The position numbers were made by a program, and so were the translations under genes. From assembly GCA_920105625.2 (NCBI GenBank), contig OV050032.1, positions 199,895,291 to 199,959,290 of the forward strand: a stretch of 64,000 nt of DNA, read 5' to 3'. The notes beneath the pieces are model-generated. The model had not been told where the DNA came from. It saw nothing but the letters and a program-made list of their open reading frames with translations, and did not search any database. Of this stretch, positions 10,346-21,620 are shown piece by piece; the stretch's first letter is position 1; the number at the start of each line of letters is the position of its first letter. This stretch comes from Clusia tigrina (lineage: Eukaryota > Arthropoda > Insecta > Diptera > Clusiidae).

Positions 10346-11611
10346 TTTTGCAATCGTCTTTCAGTTTGTGAAACCGATGGAGTTTGCGTCGTCTACGGTG
10401 TATTTGCATATTCTTTTTTTTCGCGTCCAAACCAGCACTTAGAAATTCCCCGCCTCCCAAGCTACAAAAAGACACATGGATATGTCGATCAATTTGCACA
10501 TACTCGCAGCGATATAAAAATCCATATATCTAAGACTCATATAAAATATATAGAATATAAACACCCTACTACAAACAAGTTATTTGGGGTCAAGTTGGCA
10601 CATTGGGTTGATCTTGGCTTAAGGGTTCCCACATAGCTCTATCTATATTCCAAAATTATGATGCGAATACGAACGAATTTTTTGAATGATATTCGAGATT
10701 GTGTTGCTTGTTCGAAAGAAGAAGCTTAATTATAGTCTCGTTTTCCTGATGTTGTGTCAACTTCGAACGTGTGTCAACTTCGGAAATTTGTGAGTTGACG
10801 CTGCCAGATAATCTTCCACACAAAGTAGAAGTATTCCAGATAATCTTCCACATTAAGTAGATGGTTTCCACATAATCTTCCACACAAAGCAGACAATTCA
10901 CAAATGGTCCGCAAGAGCAGTTCTCTGGAACTAATACAGTAACACATTAGAGTCGGGTCAATCGTCATTTGCCAACCGTGAAAGTTTTTGGGCTATCTTC
11001 CTAAATTTGGCAAATATTGTAGAGGAAGAATCATCATTACAATTATTATCATTGAGTTCAACCTCAACAGAAAAGACCCACACGATAATAAAACATGATT
11101 ATCCTAACCAAATGTAGGATCTGGAGAACATTAATGGGTCTACCAAGGGAAGTTCAAATAATATGGATGGAACCGTCGTTGTTTTAAATTTAATATATCG
11201 ATATATCGGAACCATACTTTTGAAGTCGATATATCGATGCGTCGGTTTTACAGAGTATTTAATAGAATATGTTTTCATTTAACTGGAATATTGAAGTTGA
11301 TATTTTATGTACCGCACTGGACTCTACAAGAATGGTGAACTATAACGCATTTCCTGAACGAATCACCCCCGCTATTGTTGTTTCAGTTTCATACACATAA
11401 ACAATAGTTTCGGGAATTTGGTAGGCAATTTGGGATACTGAAATTGTTTAGCTAACAACATGGGAGGAGGTAACAGGTTCCTATCTCAATGTCGATATAT
11501 GAAAATAGACTGGTAGAATTTATACAATATAAATACAAGTATTCATTGCCAGGAAACTTTTAGAACTTTTCACACAGAGTCATTGTTGTACCATTTGAGT
11601 GGAACAATTTC
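10346..11611. other. Non-coding; a 31-bp three-unit repeat at 10798-10888
   Basis: ATAATCTTCCACACAAAGTA recurs three times at 10798-10888 with about 31-bp spacing. AT-rich sequence with ATATATCGATATATCG-type palindromes lies at 11190-11245. No gene is recognised. Confidence 0.5.
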
Positions 11612-11799
11612 TTGGAGATCCCCTCAAAAATCCTTGAACATTGTCTATACCAATTGACTAGTAGTCTCGCGAAGTCATTCGTACATACATAGATCCGAGA
11701 AAATTTTGGAGATCCCCTGCAAAATCCTTGAACATTGTCTATACCAATTGACTAGTAATCCCGCGAAGTCAGTCGTACATACGAGTACATAGTTCTGGA
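11612..11799. repeat. 94-bp tandem duplication, two copies
   Basis: TTGGAGATCCCCT through CGTACATAC occurs at 11612-11705 and 11706-11799 with about 90 percent identity. No coding content is seen. Confidence 0.85.
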
Positions 11800-12022
11800 A
11801 AATATCGGGTTCGCTGATACTTAAATTAATAGTCCTCAACAGACGATAACAATAAACTCTCTCCTGAAAATTGTTTCCTTTGTCATAACTCTAAAGCTCA
11901 ATTCGTAAACATCGATCCGCGTTTGCTGGCCCAGAACTCGATAGTGTTCCTCGAACTGTTCGGAGCTTGTAGCTATCAATAAGAAAAGAAACACTAGTAA
12001 AATGAGTATAACATCAACAGAG

Positions 12023-12028
12023 TTTATT
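12023..12028 (-). terminator. Candidate poly(A) signal for the NET-domain gene
   Basis: AATAAA on the minus strand, about 155 nt after the stop codon at 12184-12186. It is the nearest canonical hexamer downstream. Confidence 0.5.
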
Positions 12029-12183
12029 GGAAGTTAATATCCTGAGAATCACAAAAGAAAATCTCTAACATAAGAACTAAATTGGAAATGGATTTGCTGC
12101 GAACGCTTCAAACGACGTATTTGGAAAAGTAAACATAAGTATGGAATATATAATATATATAAGTATATAATATATCAGCACAT

Positions 12184-12922
12184 TTAATCTGGTTTTTCAT
12201 CATGCTGATTCATTTTCTGGTCTTCCACATACGATTCCACATAACCCGCAATTTCACATAGAGCCGATGTGCTAAGTTTTCCGAAATTTATTTCGAAATT
12301 CCCGGGAGTGGGGTTGCAGCTCAGCGTTGGTTCGTACTCATTTATTATTTCAATAATTCCCTCAATTTGCTCACCTGAGGGAATATTTAGAAAACAGAAA
12401 TCGTGCTTAGAATTATTATTAGCGAATAGGACCCCCCCCTCCACAAAACACATGTCGAACAGAGAAATACTCACGCGGTAAATCCTTGATAATCTTGATC
12501 AAACGTAGAATGAGTATAAGTGGAACTGATTCAGACTCGTCTGATTGCTTATCAGCTGAATCTGCCTCTGAGCAATCACTCGCACCATCGTTGGTGTTAG
12601 CAGCATCGTAACCGTTCAACTTCAAGTCCAATGCATACGGTTTCTCGGTTTCTGTATGCGAACAAGTTGCAGTCTCCACTGGTGGAACTTCTGTATATTC
12701 AGTTACCAATTGCGATCTTTCCCCTGAAGCAGAAATACCACCATCATTATTACCAATAAGTTGCGTGGTCGTTGAATCCACATGATCGAAATCTGCACCG
12801 TCATCCACAACACCAACAGCAGCACGACCGTCGTCGCCGTTTATCACTACTTCGTGCATATCATTCTCGACGCAAAGCAGATTTCTCTCCAGCTTAGCCA
12901 TGCTGCTTTTTAAAAAGGACAT
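12184..12922 (-). CDS. NET (BET extraterminal) domain protein, two exons
   Basis: Exon 1 is 12475-12922 and exon 2 is 12184-12374; together 639 bp encode 212 residues plus stop. The donor is CGC|GTGAGT and the acceptor CCCTCAG|GTGAGC; joining them keeps frame and restores the domain. Residues 1-90 are unrecognised, about 95-131 are Ser/Asp/Glu-rich, and about 133-202 match the NET domain: LPREQIEGIIEIINEYEPTL, then FEINFGKLSTSALCEIAGYV. In BET proteins NET binds short basic peptides of chromatin partners; there is no bromodomain here. Translation could start at Met1 (12922) or Met8, whose AGCATGG context is at least as good. It lies tail-side of fz on the same strand, about 23 kb away. The precise intron and intact frame among decayed repeats argue for a live nuclear protein gene. 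The exact ortholog is not known to me. Confidence 0.85.
12375..12474 (-). other. 100-bp intron of the NET-domain gene
   Basis: It begins GTGAGTATTT and ends CTAAATATTCCCTCAG, with a CTAAT branch-site-like sequence in the middle (minus strand). Its length is typical of short fly introns. If retained it would add 17 codons and a stop, cutting the protein before the NET core. Confidence 0.85.
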
Positions 12923-13469
12923 AATTGATATCCTCGATCAGTGAAAAGCAGCAACTAAGAAAATTTTCTGATACTGTCTGTGGAATTATTCCAATCAAGC
13001 ACTGTTTACAAACTGTCCTAAGATATTTTTTATTCGATATCTGTAAAGTGTGTCTTTAAAGTTGTGTGAATACTCGAATAACTGAAATAACACGATGAAA
13101 TTATTGCTAGGTATTAACTCATCCCCAGGATATGGAAAACTGTTGAGGATCTGAACTCACAGACCGTAGTCACAACATTGCATTCCTACAAATAATTACA
13201 AATAAAATGTTTTGTGACGAAACGAAATGTTTCGGTCTATGAAATTATCAAAGTTTATGATGAAATGAATTTCGTCGAACTCTTTAAGGGATCATTTATT
13301 AATCCATCCATCATTTCTGTTTATATATTTACTTATGAGAATGTCACCACCTTTGTTGGGCGGTTGTACCATTTATGTCTTGAAATGTTCTTCTCCTGAA
13401 GTAGGGATTCTTCAATGCTTAGGGAATACTTGAAATTTTATTGGAAATATTGACCCTCATCGGGGGTTG
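12923..13469. other. Upstream flank of the NET gene, no recognised feature
   Basis: AT-rich sequence that should hold the promoter and 5' UTR of the minus-strand gene. I find no clear TATA or initiator at a convincing spacing and no repeat homology. Confidence 0.4.
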
Positions 13470-13780
13470 ATCCGAATGTGATTGAACTGACTGAGACTGT
13501 ACTAGTCAAAAGAAAGGTAACTGGTAGCTTAGAAACCTGCACTTTAAGCAGACAAGTCTGCAGAGGTACTCCTCATGGTGGAGTTATTTCCCCCCTGCTC
13601 TGGAATTTAGCGGTAAATCCCTTACTGCTAGCCCTGGAGAGGAGGATTTGGCAATTGTGACTAGAGGGAAATATCCAAACACACTTATGGATATTTTCCA
13701 GTGTTAGTAACCATGCCCTAAAAATGAACGAAGAGAAAATATCTGTCATATCATTCATTCTGTCTCATTCTTCGTGGAAT
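13470..13780 (+). mobile_element. LINE L, reverse transcriptase fragment
   Basis: The plus strand reads KVTGSLETCTLSRQVCRGTP and then HGGVISPLLWNLAVNPLL, matching the fingers/palm RT segment in which GTPQGGVISP is usual. Here Gln is His. The following residues (SNHALKMNEEKI) continue in a shifted frame. Neither the YADD motif nor any 3' end is seen. Confidence 0.85.
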
Positions 13781-15282
13781 CAATTTTGATTCCTTCTTTG
13801 AACTTTAAGAATGTAGGAATAAATCACCCTTATTAGACTCCAGATGTGAATGTAGCAAGTGCGGGGGATTTGCTATTATTTCAATCAAAGATTGACCCTT
13901 CGTCCTCTCGCGCCAATTTGTATTCTATTCCAATGTGATTTTCCATACAAAAAAGTATATTAAAGAAACTTTATTCTATTTGCTCAGTGACTTCCTCCTC
14001 TTCTGTGTTTGAATCTGTCTCTAACCATCTCTCCCACTCCTATCGTGCTAATTTAATAAAGAACCTGCCAATCAAAGTGAAGTAAAACTAATATAATGGC
14101 AGCTGAAGTTTAAGAAGAGAACAATTGTGAGGGGAGACAAAGTGTGTGCCATGGTCGGACGAGGCGGTTGACAATTGAAATGAGTCATCTGTGTCACTGT
14201 TGGCAATGCGAATGTCAATACTTGTCAATTTGTTGTTGTGCGGATATAAATTACTTTGTGACACTTCCCTCCCACAGACCCACTCAGTTGCCCACGTTGT
14301 TGCCCACGTTGTTGGTCACGAATTTGCTCACGCTGTTGCTCCCCCAGCTGTCTTAAATTGCAGCAAATAACGCTTAATGAGATGAGTTCGTTTCTGGCAG
14401 GAGGGGTGAATGGGGTCTAAGAAAAGATACACACGCTACACCCACGAGCTGAAAACTTACTGTGAGCAAGCTGAAAAGCAAGTTAATGAGTCTAGAAACT
14501 ACTTTTGTCACAGATTCTGTGACAACAGCAGGGGCGGAAAGGTTGTAAGGGCCAAATAAACACAAAACTTTGCGCATTAAATTGATTTTATGATTAAAGA
14601 TAACGATAATGATAACGAATGTCGACAAATGCTCTAAGGAAGTTTGTTGAATTTAATGAAGCGTTCGGATGTAGCAAGTAAGAAGGTTGGTATTTTGGGA
14701 CCGTTTAAGCCCTCCATTTGGGGATGCCGCAAACAGTTCCATGTGAATAGTAGCTAAAATCTGTTAATGCCGGTGTTACCAAGTAGGGGAGAAATGAGTG
14801 TATGTCTATTGATATTCCATTTAAGCCCAACGATATCATTGATGATGTACGTAACTAGAAAATCTGAGAGACAAAACTTCGTTACTGAAAATGTGCCGCA
14901 TTAGCCACTCTCATCATAGATCAATTCTATTCCTGCCATGTAAATATGGGATTGAGTATCTTCTGCTTATTACTCTTAGCCTCCAATTTTTGTACTTTTT
15001 GGAGGCACAGAAACCAACTCCCGATCCTTGTGTGGTACATGCGTGTCCAGTGCTTGAGCCCTAGTTTAGTCATATTTAAAACCCTTACACTATAGGTACT
15101 TATAAACTATATATTCAATAAAATTGCGGGGCCAGGATTGACACAAATTGGCCCTTCAGACCCTCTTCAAATATATAAATATGTAACTAACTCAACTTCT
15201 GAGAATGTGCACATTTGGTGCGGTTTGTATGAATTTAAAGAGCAAATTTCTAGATCTAGAATCTAAACAAACGAAGTCTGGA
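13781..15282. other. Non-coding, nothing recognised
   Basis: Mostly unique AT-rich DNA. A small ACGTTGTTGCCC repeat lies at 14288-14330. Frames here have no domain and no consistent splice structure. Confidence 0.45.
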
Positions 15283-15480
15283 AGGTAGGTAGGTAAGATG
15301 ACTGGCGACGTCGGGTCGCCTCAATTAGCAATAGTGACAGTTTCTTGTCATGTCCTCGCGAGCCTAAAGAAATGGTAGTACTTTTGAAACATTTACAACC
15401 AGCTGGAGTTGTTAACAAATTTGGATAAATCTGAAAGTTATACACTATATTCCCCTCAAAGGAGGATTGGGATAATGGAA
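15283..15480 (-). mobile_element. LINE M, 3' end (copy M1)
   Basis: Minus-strand 3' UTR ending in an ACCTACCTACC tail (15283-15296). It shares GTTGTTAACAAATTTG (inverted: CAAATTTGTTAACAAC), TTACAACCAGC and TTAGCAATAGTG with copy M2 at 29365-29520. Only the extreme ORF2 end and UTR remain. Confidence 0.75.
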
Positions 15481-15668
15481 TCATGAACTAAAAGAATGAT
15501 ATTAGCATTTATACTGACGGTTCAAAATTTAACGATCGGGTGAGTAGAGGTGAGAAGCTGAGCGTCAGTTTATCCTTCCGCTTACCGGATCATTGTAGTG
15601 TGTTCCAAGCAGAAGTAATAGCAATAAGAGAGGGTATGTTGCACATAAAGAATAGTCCGTTATGCACA

Positions 15669-15736
<68 letters not shown>

Positions 15737-16240
15737 CTACTTGGTTAGCCAAGCGGCTTTAAAATCGTTAGAGTTAGTAAGGCAACAGTCTAAAACGGTA
15801 GAACAATGCCCTAAGTTATTAAGCGAATTATCGCAATACTTCAATATAAACCGGTCTGGGCGGCGGGTCACAGAAATATAAAAGGAAATTGCAAAGCTGA
15901 TGAGCTGGCTAGGGAAGGGACAGCATTAACTATCCTCCCGGATAAAGTGCCTTTACCAATGCCTTTAGCTACATGCAAATTGCTAATAGAGAGACACGCT
16001 GTCGAAGTTGCAAATGTTCAATGGGGGCAGTTATCATCCTGCCTAACAAGTCGACAAACTTGGCCGGAATGGAATCGCGGCCGTACCAAACTGCCATTTA
16101 AGCTAACAATACTGTCTACTTATCAAATCCACAGGTGGGTTTAAGAAGGATCCGGAGGTGTAGGGAGAAAGCTCTAGTGTTGCCACAATGGGCCTTGAAC
16201 AGGCCTAAGTGACTTTACGGACAGCCATTCAACTTAACCT
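15481..16240 (+). mobile_element. LINE K, RNase H domain and 3' end (K1)
   Basis: The plus strand shows an RNase H fold: IYTDGSKFNDRV (15510-15545, first catalytic Asp), FRLPDHCSVFQAEVIAIREG (15575-15635, catalytic Glu), then after a (TA)n interruption SQAALKSLELV and AGHRNIKGNCKADELAREG (15860-15930). A linker (PLPMPLATCKLLIERHA) follows. The zinc-knuckle is missing; the sequence passes to the 3' UTR motif CCACAATGGGCC...GGCCTAAGTG at 16183-16212. The RT is absent, so it cannot move. Confidence 0.88.
15670..15737. repeat. (TA)n microsatellite inside the LINE K RNase H domain
   Basis: About 34 TA dinucleotides with one interruption (TACATA) replace the codons between LCTRD and LVSQAALKSL. 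It must have expanded after the copy stopped being functional. Confidence 0.92.
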
Positions 16241-17068
16241 TCACTCGAGAGGGCTTTGATACTTCTAAGTGTATATTCCTTTTGGTGCAGTTTACCTTTC
16301 TAACTATCTGCATAGTTTCACGCTGATATGTTTCTGTTGCATTCCTTTTCCCTTCCTTTGCATGCACGTACATCACTGCAGTCTACCAAGTTCGTAAGCA
16401 GGTTTTTCAACCACATGAACCAAAAATGTCCTTTCAGTTTATTCACTTTAATACAGAAATACTCAACTTTTCCATTTTGAAAAGGAGACACACTATGCCA
16501 CAATATACCTCAAATGCGGAACGACGTCATAAAAGGTTCTATTTAAATAACCCTGGGGTCTATAAACGTCGAACTTCTGCCATAAAACATTGCCATTCCA
16601 CTTTAATGTTTAAAGTTTTCATTATCACCTGAAAGTCATAAAATTCCAGCAGGTGCCAACACATCAGCTCCTCAATTGCAGATTTCAAGAACAAACAAAA
16701 GCAACAACACGGTGGCCGAATAGAAGCAAGTTGACGTTGCAGCACTAACTTCCGAGTTCTTTCAGGACTGGGATGTGTGAGGGTAAATTTTAAAGTACCA
16801 CGCAGTAAACTGAAAAATATCGCCAGTTATCACAGCGGGTAACCTGGACTTACTGCTCGTATATTGATGCAGTAATTGCTTTATACCACGCAGTCCTCGC
16901 CAATCAATACGAATGCCAGCGAATCACATGTTGCAACAAATGAAACTTACGAGGATTGCCTGCACCAATAACAACCAAAACTATTAGCGGAAAATAGTGA
17001 GAGCGGTCCAAAGAGCACGTTAATCCTACCCGTATATGTATATAATGAATCAGACACCCAAATCTAAG
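16241..17068. other. Non-coding, nothing recognised
   Basis: Unique sequence between a LINE and a mariner. Overlapping short frames at 16318-16745 lack domains. Confidence 0.45.
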
Positions 17069-17070
17069 TA

Positions 17071-18370
17071 AAGGGTGTTTTTTTTAGACATGTGGTTTTC
17101 AAGTAGAAATAAAATGAATATAATTTTATGTTATGGCCAAGAATTTAGCTTTATTATAAAGATAAGGATTTGCCATTATGTTTTAAAAATGATTTCGGGC
17201 AAGTGGCTGCCGCGGCTGCCTCGAATAAATTCCAACCGAGAGGCCCAATCTTCGACCACTTTTTGCAGCAATTGGGGCCGTATGTCAGCAATAATGCGCC
17301 GAATATTCTCCTCAAAGGCGTCAATCGACTCGGGCTTATCTGCGTAGACAAGCGACTTCACATAACCCCACAAAACATAGTCCAGCGGTGTTAAATCGCA
17401 CGATCTTGGAGGCCACGCCACAGGCCCACGACGCGACATAATGCGCTCACCAAAAGTTTCCTTCAATAAATTGATTGTTTCGTTGGCTGTATGGCATGTA
17501 GCGCCGTCTTGTTGGCACCAAAGGTCGTCCACATCAACATTCTCCAATTCTGGAACGAAAAATTCATTAATCATGGCTCTATACCGTTCCCCATTGACTG
17601 CAACAGTATGGCCGGCTTCATTTTTGAAGAAATATGGACCAATGATTCCCTCTGCCCATAGAGCACACCAAACAGTGACTTCTTGAGGATGTAACGGCAT
17701 CTCAACAATGGCTTGTGGATTATCGTCACTCCAAATGCGACAATTTTGCTTATTAACGTACCCATTCAATCAAAAGTGAGCTTCATCGCTGAACAAAATT
17801 TTCTTGTGAAAATCGGGATCGGTGGCCATCTCGTTTTGGGCCCATTCACCGAGCGTGCGACGCGCTTGATGGGCGTTCGGCTTCAATTCTTGCACGAGTT
17901 GGATTTTTTAAGCCCGCAAACCAAGATCCTTCCGCAAAATCTTCCATAAAGTGGGTGGGCACAACTCCAATTGTTGCGCGCGATGGCGGATAGACTCACT
18001 CGGGTCTTCTTCGATAGTCTGCTCCACACAGGCAATGGCTTCTTCGGTGCGCACTGTACGGCGTCTCTGAGGATGCGCCTTATCCACTAGAGTAAACGTG
18101 GTGCGAAACCGATCCATGGTTGCTCGAATTACCGACTCTGCTGGGCGATTATGTCGACAGAATATTGGACGCAGCGCGCGATGTGTCGCGCGAATTGAAC
18201 CATTATTTTGGTAATAAATTGGCACAATTTGCAAACGTTGTTCAGGAGTAAGTCTATTCATTATGAAATGGCAAACCACTGAGCATAAATCAAGTGACAG
18301 CTGTCAAAAAGACCAACTCCGAAAACAGTATTGTCAGATTGAAAACCACACGTCTAAAAAAAACACCCTT
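17071..18370 (-). mobile_element. DD41D mariner (rosa-group-like), copy 2, full length
   Basis: A second 1300-bp element with the same AAGGGTG...CACCCTT ends, flanked by TA at 17069-17070 and 18371-18372. It differs from copy 1 by scattered substitutions and one base in each terminal homopolymer. Orientation is the same as copy 1, 8.7 kb away. Differing flanks and separate TA duplications show independent transposition, not segmental duplication. Confidence 0.95.
17176..18279 (-). pseudogene. Mariner DD41D transposase, same two nonsense codons
   Basis: The 368-codon frame matches copy 1 without frameshifts. The catalytic Asp residues are in FSDEAHF, WCQQDGATCHTA and CDLTPLDY, again 41 residues apart between the second and third. 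TAA at 17908-17910 and TGA at 17770-17772 fall at the same codons as in copy 1. Differences include SDDNPQAIVEMPLHPQE versus SDEKPHAIVETPLNPQK. Shared lesions mean the copies descend from an already broken parent moved by transposase supplied in trans. Confidence 0.93.
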
Positions 18371-18372
18371 TA

Positions 18373-19332
18373 CATAAATACGGGGACCGCAGTTGTAAGA
18401 TTATGGCCGGCATTTCAATAATGGCTTTATTTTGGCAAAAACATTCATTCGATGGACGATGAGAGTGAACCCTAAATGTAGAAGAGTTTGATGTGGTTCT
18501 TGTTTGTAATGTGGCAATTTCCAGAACATCGCAACACTTGGGATAAGGTTATTTATACTAATTCCGTGCGACATATTCTACAGTACTCTGTTTAGCTTTG
18601 ACGGCCATTGATAAAATTGCAATGTTGGTGATTAAGTCCGCTTCAGGCAACTAGGAACCCTACTCCAAACCTGTGTTCTAGATAGATGGTTTGGTTGCTG
18701 TTTGATCTTTGAACCCAGGTCAAGACGGAATCATAGATTTCTTCTTTTACGATTGGTATGTATAGGTCAATATAGGTTGATATTCTTGATAGGTAGGTTA
18801 CTATTCTTTATAGATAGGTTACTATTCTTGTTCGAAGATGCGACAGTTTAGATTCTATATAGTTTGGAGTGAGATCTTTATATTAATTTTATATTAGAGT
18901 CGCTTGCACCACCTCACAAATAGCTCCCGCAAGTCCAAATTGGATTTCAAATTACTTTGTATAAAAGTGTTTTGTATTCAAAACTCAATCTAGGTTCATT
19001 ATGCATGAGCCAATGTAAGCTATTAGCTCATAATGTCATATCCTGTTTTTGGGCTTCGATGTGGCGCTTCCAGGACCTAAATACTTCACTTCTTTTGCTT
19101 GAGGCATAGAAATATCATGTAGTTGTATCCACCTTTTTCAGACTAAATGTGATCTGCGTACACTTTGATTCATTGAGATTAGTTCGTCAGGACAAAACGG
19201 GATGCATACAACAAAACTTTCTGTGGAATATTTATCAGCAGTGAAACACAGCTGGATTATAAAAATTCCAGCAGCTAAGCACACGGTCTCCGATATCGAT
19301 AGCTTTTCTTATTTAGTACAGCATCAGCATCG
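18373..19332. other. Non-coding, nothing recognised
   Basis: A short GATAGGTAGGTTACTATTCT repeat lies at 18786-18830. Otherwise the DNA is AT-rich and unique. Confidence 0.45.
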
Positions 19333-19712
19333 ATACACAGGAAGAGGGTCAAACAAGTCCTGCGCTTTGAAATGGTTTCCCGAGTAAAGAAGAGGTGAAG
19401 TGTTACGCGGTGGTATCGCAGTGGACCCAAAGTGGTGTGAGTGAGTTGGTCTGCAGAGTGACTATCACGAAAACCTAAGCTAATCGACACACATACATGT
19501 GGTTATGTAAATTAGGATATACATTGACTCCCACTCACGGCAAAGATATTTCCCGGACAGAGCATCGCTACTGTGCACTCCTGAACGCAAAAAACCGTTG
19601 TGATTTTTACCAAATTACGGATTTATCACTCAGCTTATAAGAAGACCACCCATGAATGGGTTACCAACTATTACTCTTGCTGGTATCAGGCGTATATGAG
19701 GGGTGTATGATA
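19333..19712. repeat. Dispersed repeat O, copy 1
   Basis: About 380 bp match 28668-29043 in the same order: GTCAAACAAGTCCTGCGCTT..., GGTGGTATCGCAGTGGACCC, CGAAAACCTAAGCTAATCG, TTTCCCGGACAGAGCATC, GGTATCAGGCGTATATGAGG. Part of it also lies inverted at 38886-38995. The core resembles the LINE 3' motif (GGTATC-CA-TGGACC...GAGTGAGTT). The right end merges into a mariner. Confidence 0.75.
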
Positions 19713-20880
19713 AGTATCCGTGTTAGGCAAGAAAACGTTTTTTTCATATTTTTTATTTTTTATTTCTCAATTTAGTCTCCTTTCAGCTCGATACATTTGG
19801 TCCAGTAATATTCTAACCTTTTCACGCCATTCAAAAAATATGATTTGAGGAACTCCACAAAATAGGCCTCTGTTGCGGCGACGTGAATCGCTTTCCACCA
19901 AGCCATTTTTTCATATTTGAAAACAAAAAGAAATCGCATGTGGCTAAATCTGGAGAATACGATGGATGAGGCAACAATTCGTAGCGTAATTCGACCAGTT
20001 TTGCTGTGGTGATTGGGGATGAGTGAGCTGGTGCGTTGTCATGGTGAAATACCAGTTTTTTCTTCGCCAAATAGGGCTATTTTTTCATCCATTTTGCATT
20101 GAATCTGTCTAATAAATCAGCATAGTACTGCCCAGTGATTGTCCTTCCCTTCTCCTAATAGTTGGTAAAGATGATGTCTTGCGTATCCCAAAAAACGGTG
20201 GCCATGACGTTTCCGGTCGATGGAACCCTTTTCGCCTTCGTTGGAGTGGGTTCGCCGGATGAAGTCCACTGTTTCGACTGTTCTTTCATTTCTGGCGTGT
20301 AGTGATGGATCAATGTTTCGTCTGCAGTCACAAAACGCCGTAGAAACTCTATCGGTTTGCGCTCAAACATGTCCAAACAGTGCTCCGAAGTTGTCATGCA
20401 ATGCCGTTTGTGCTCCACTGTGAGCAAACGCGGCACCCATCTCGCCGATAGCTTTCTCACACCCGATTTTGGAAGTGGGATATTTTGTATGCGTTCAATT
20501 GAGATGCGGGCAATGTCAGCGATCTCTCTGGTTTTTACCCGCCGATCTGTTAACACGATATCATGGATTTTGTTAGCCATATCCTCCGTAGTCATCTCCA
20601 GTGGATGGCCTCGGCGCTCTTCATCAAAAACGGATATTTTCGGCCAAGCTTGAATTCATTAAACCAATATTTGATGGTAGTCAGCGAAGGTGCATGGTCC
20701 TTATAAACGGCATGCAACTTGACTTTGACTTCCTCCCATTCGAAAAAAAAGACATCTAATCACTGATCGACATTGGTTTTTCTCCATGGTTGCAAAGAAA
20801 CTCGAATTTGACTACTTTCAGCAGTTGTCAAAACAATACTAATCTATAAATTTATCTGAAATTTTAAGAGTCATCGTTTT
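19700..20880 (-). mobile_element. DD34D mariner (mellifera-like), decayed
   Basis: The minus-strand transposase starts near 20787 (MEKNQCRSVIRC), with helix-turn-helix residues TTIKYWFNEFK. The next block (20155-20595) reads IANKIHDIVLTDRRVKTREI-like sequence and RFVTADETLIHHYTPEMKEQ with the first catalytic Asp. The last block (19770-20070) has FHHDNAPAHSS (second Asp) and YSPDLATCDFFLF (third Asp, 34 residues on), then YYWTKCIELKGD. Frameshifts near 20600 and stops at about 20080 and 19780 break it. All three Asp codons persist. I could not define the exact terminal repeats; GTATGATAAGTATCCG at 19708 is the likely left end. Subfamily is inferred from motif style. Confidence 0.85.
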
Positions 20881-20904
20881 AAAGTTAGAAATAAATGATG
20901 GCAT

Positions 20905-21620
20905 ACACATCTTACGCAGGCCTTTGATAAGGTGTGGTACAAAGAGCTCATATATAAACTTAAAGAAATTCTTGCAAAGAAATTTCACATACTATTTGAA
21001 ACCTACATTAAAGGCAGACAATTCATGGTAAGCCAAGGTGACTCTACATCCGACTACTTTGATATCAAAGCAGGAGTCCCTCAAGGCAGCGTGCTTGGAC
21101 CACCGCTGTATTTGCTTTTTACAGCTGACATGCCAACTGAGTACAAATAGCTCCCATCTTGAATCCTCACAATGGCTACAGAGCCATTTACTGTCTATTG
21201 AACAGTGGCCTAACAAATGGAGAATAAAGGTCAACGAAGCTAAATGTGCACACCTAACATTTACCTTAAGGAAGAACACGTGCCCCCCCTATTCGCATCA
21301 ATGGTCAAAACAACCCACAACGCTCTGACATATGCTGTGCATATGACTCTTACTATGCGATGCACTTGCTCTAACGTTCCAGGCTCTTCACGGAAGCCGA
21401 ACCTGTATTGGGGAATAACATTATTTTTATTTAAATACTGGAAGACCTGTCTATGAACTATTTTTTCCCCAGTACCTGGGAATCCACTTAGACAGACGAT
21501 TAACCTGGACAAAACACATTGCAAACCTTGCCTGGGTATTAGGTACTAATGTACACTAGTGTCATTAAGCCAATATGGACATATGGTATTCAATTGTGGG
21601 GCACCGCGTGCCGAACAAAT
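20905..21620 (+). mobile_element. Jockey-clade RT fragment with internal inversion (J1)
   Basis: The plus strand reads LTQAFDKVWYKELIYKLKE (palm motif A), AGVPQGSVLGPPLYLLFTAD (motif B), then QWPNKWRIKVNEAKCAHLTF. From about 21303 to 21465 the coding sense switches to the minus strand and shows an N-terminal RT piece (YLNKNNVIPQYRFGFREEPG, then EQVHRIVRVI). Plus sense resumes with YLGIHLDRRLTWTKHIANL and SVIKPIWTYGIQLWGTA. The YADD segment is lost. It abuts the mariner at its left. Confidence 0.85.

Noticed and set aside
11190..11245. ATATATCGATATATCG palindromes as a regulatory site
   Set aside because: No gene start lies nearby and the run is within ordinary AT-rich variation.
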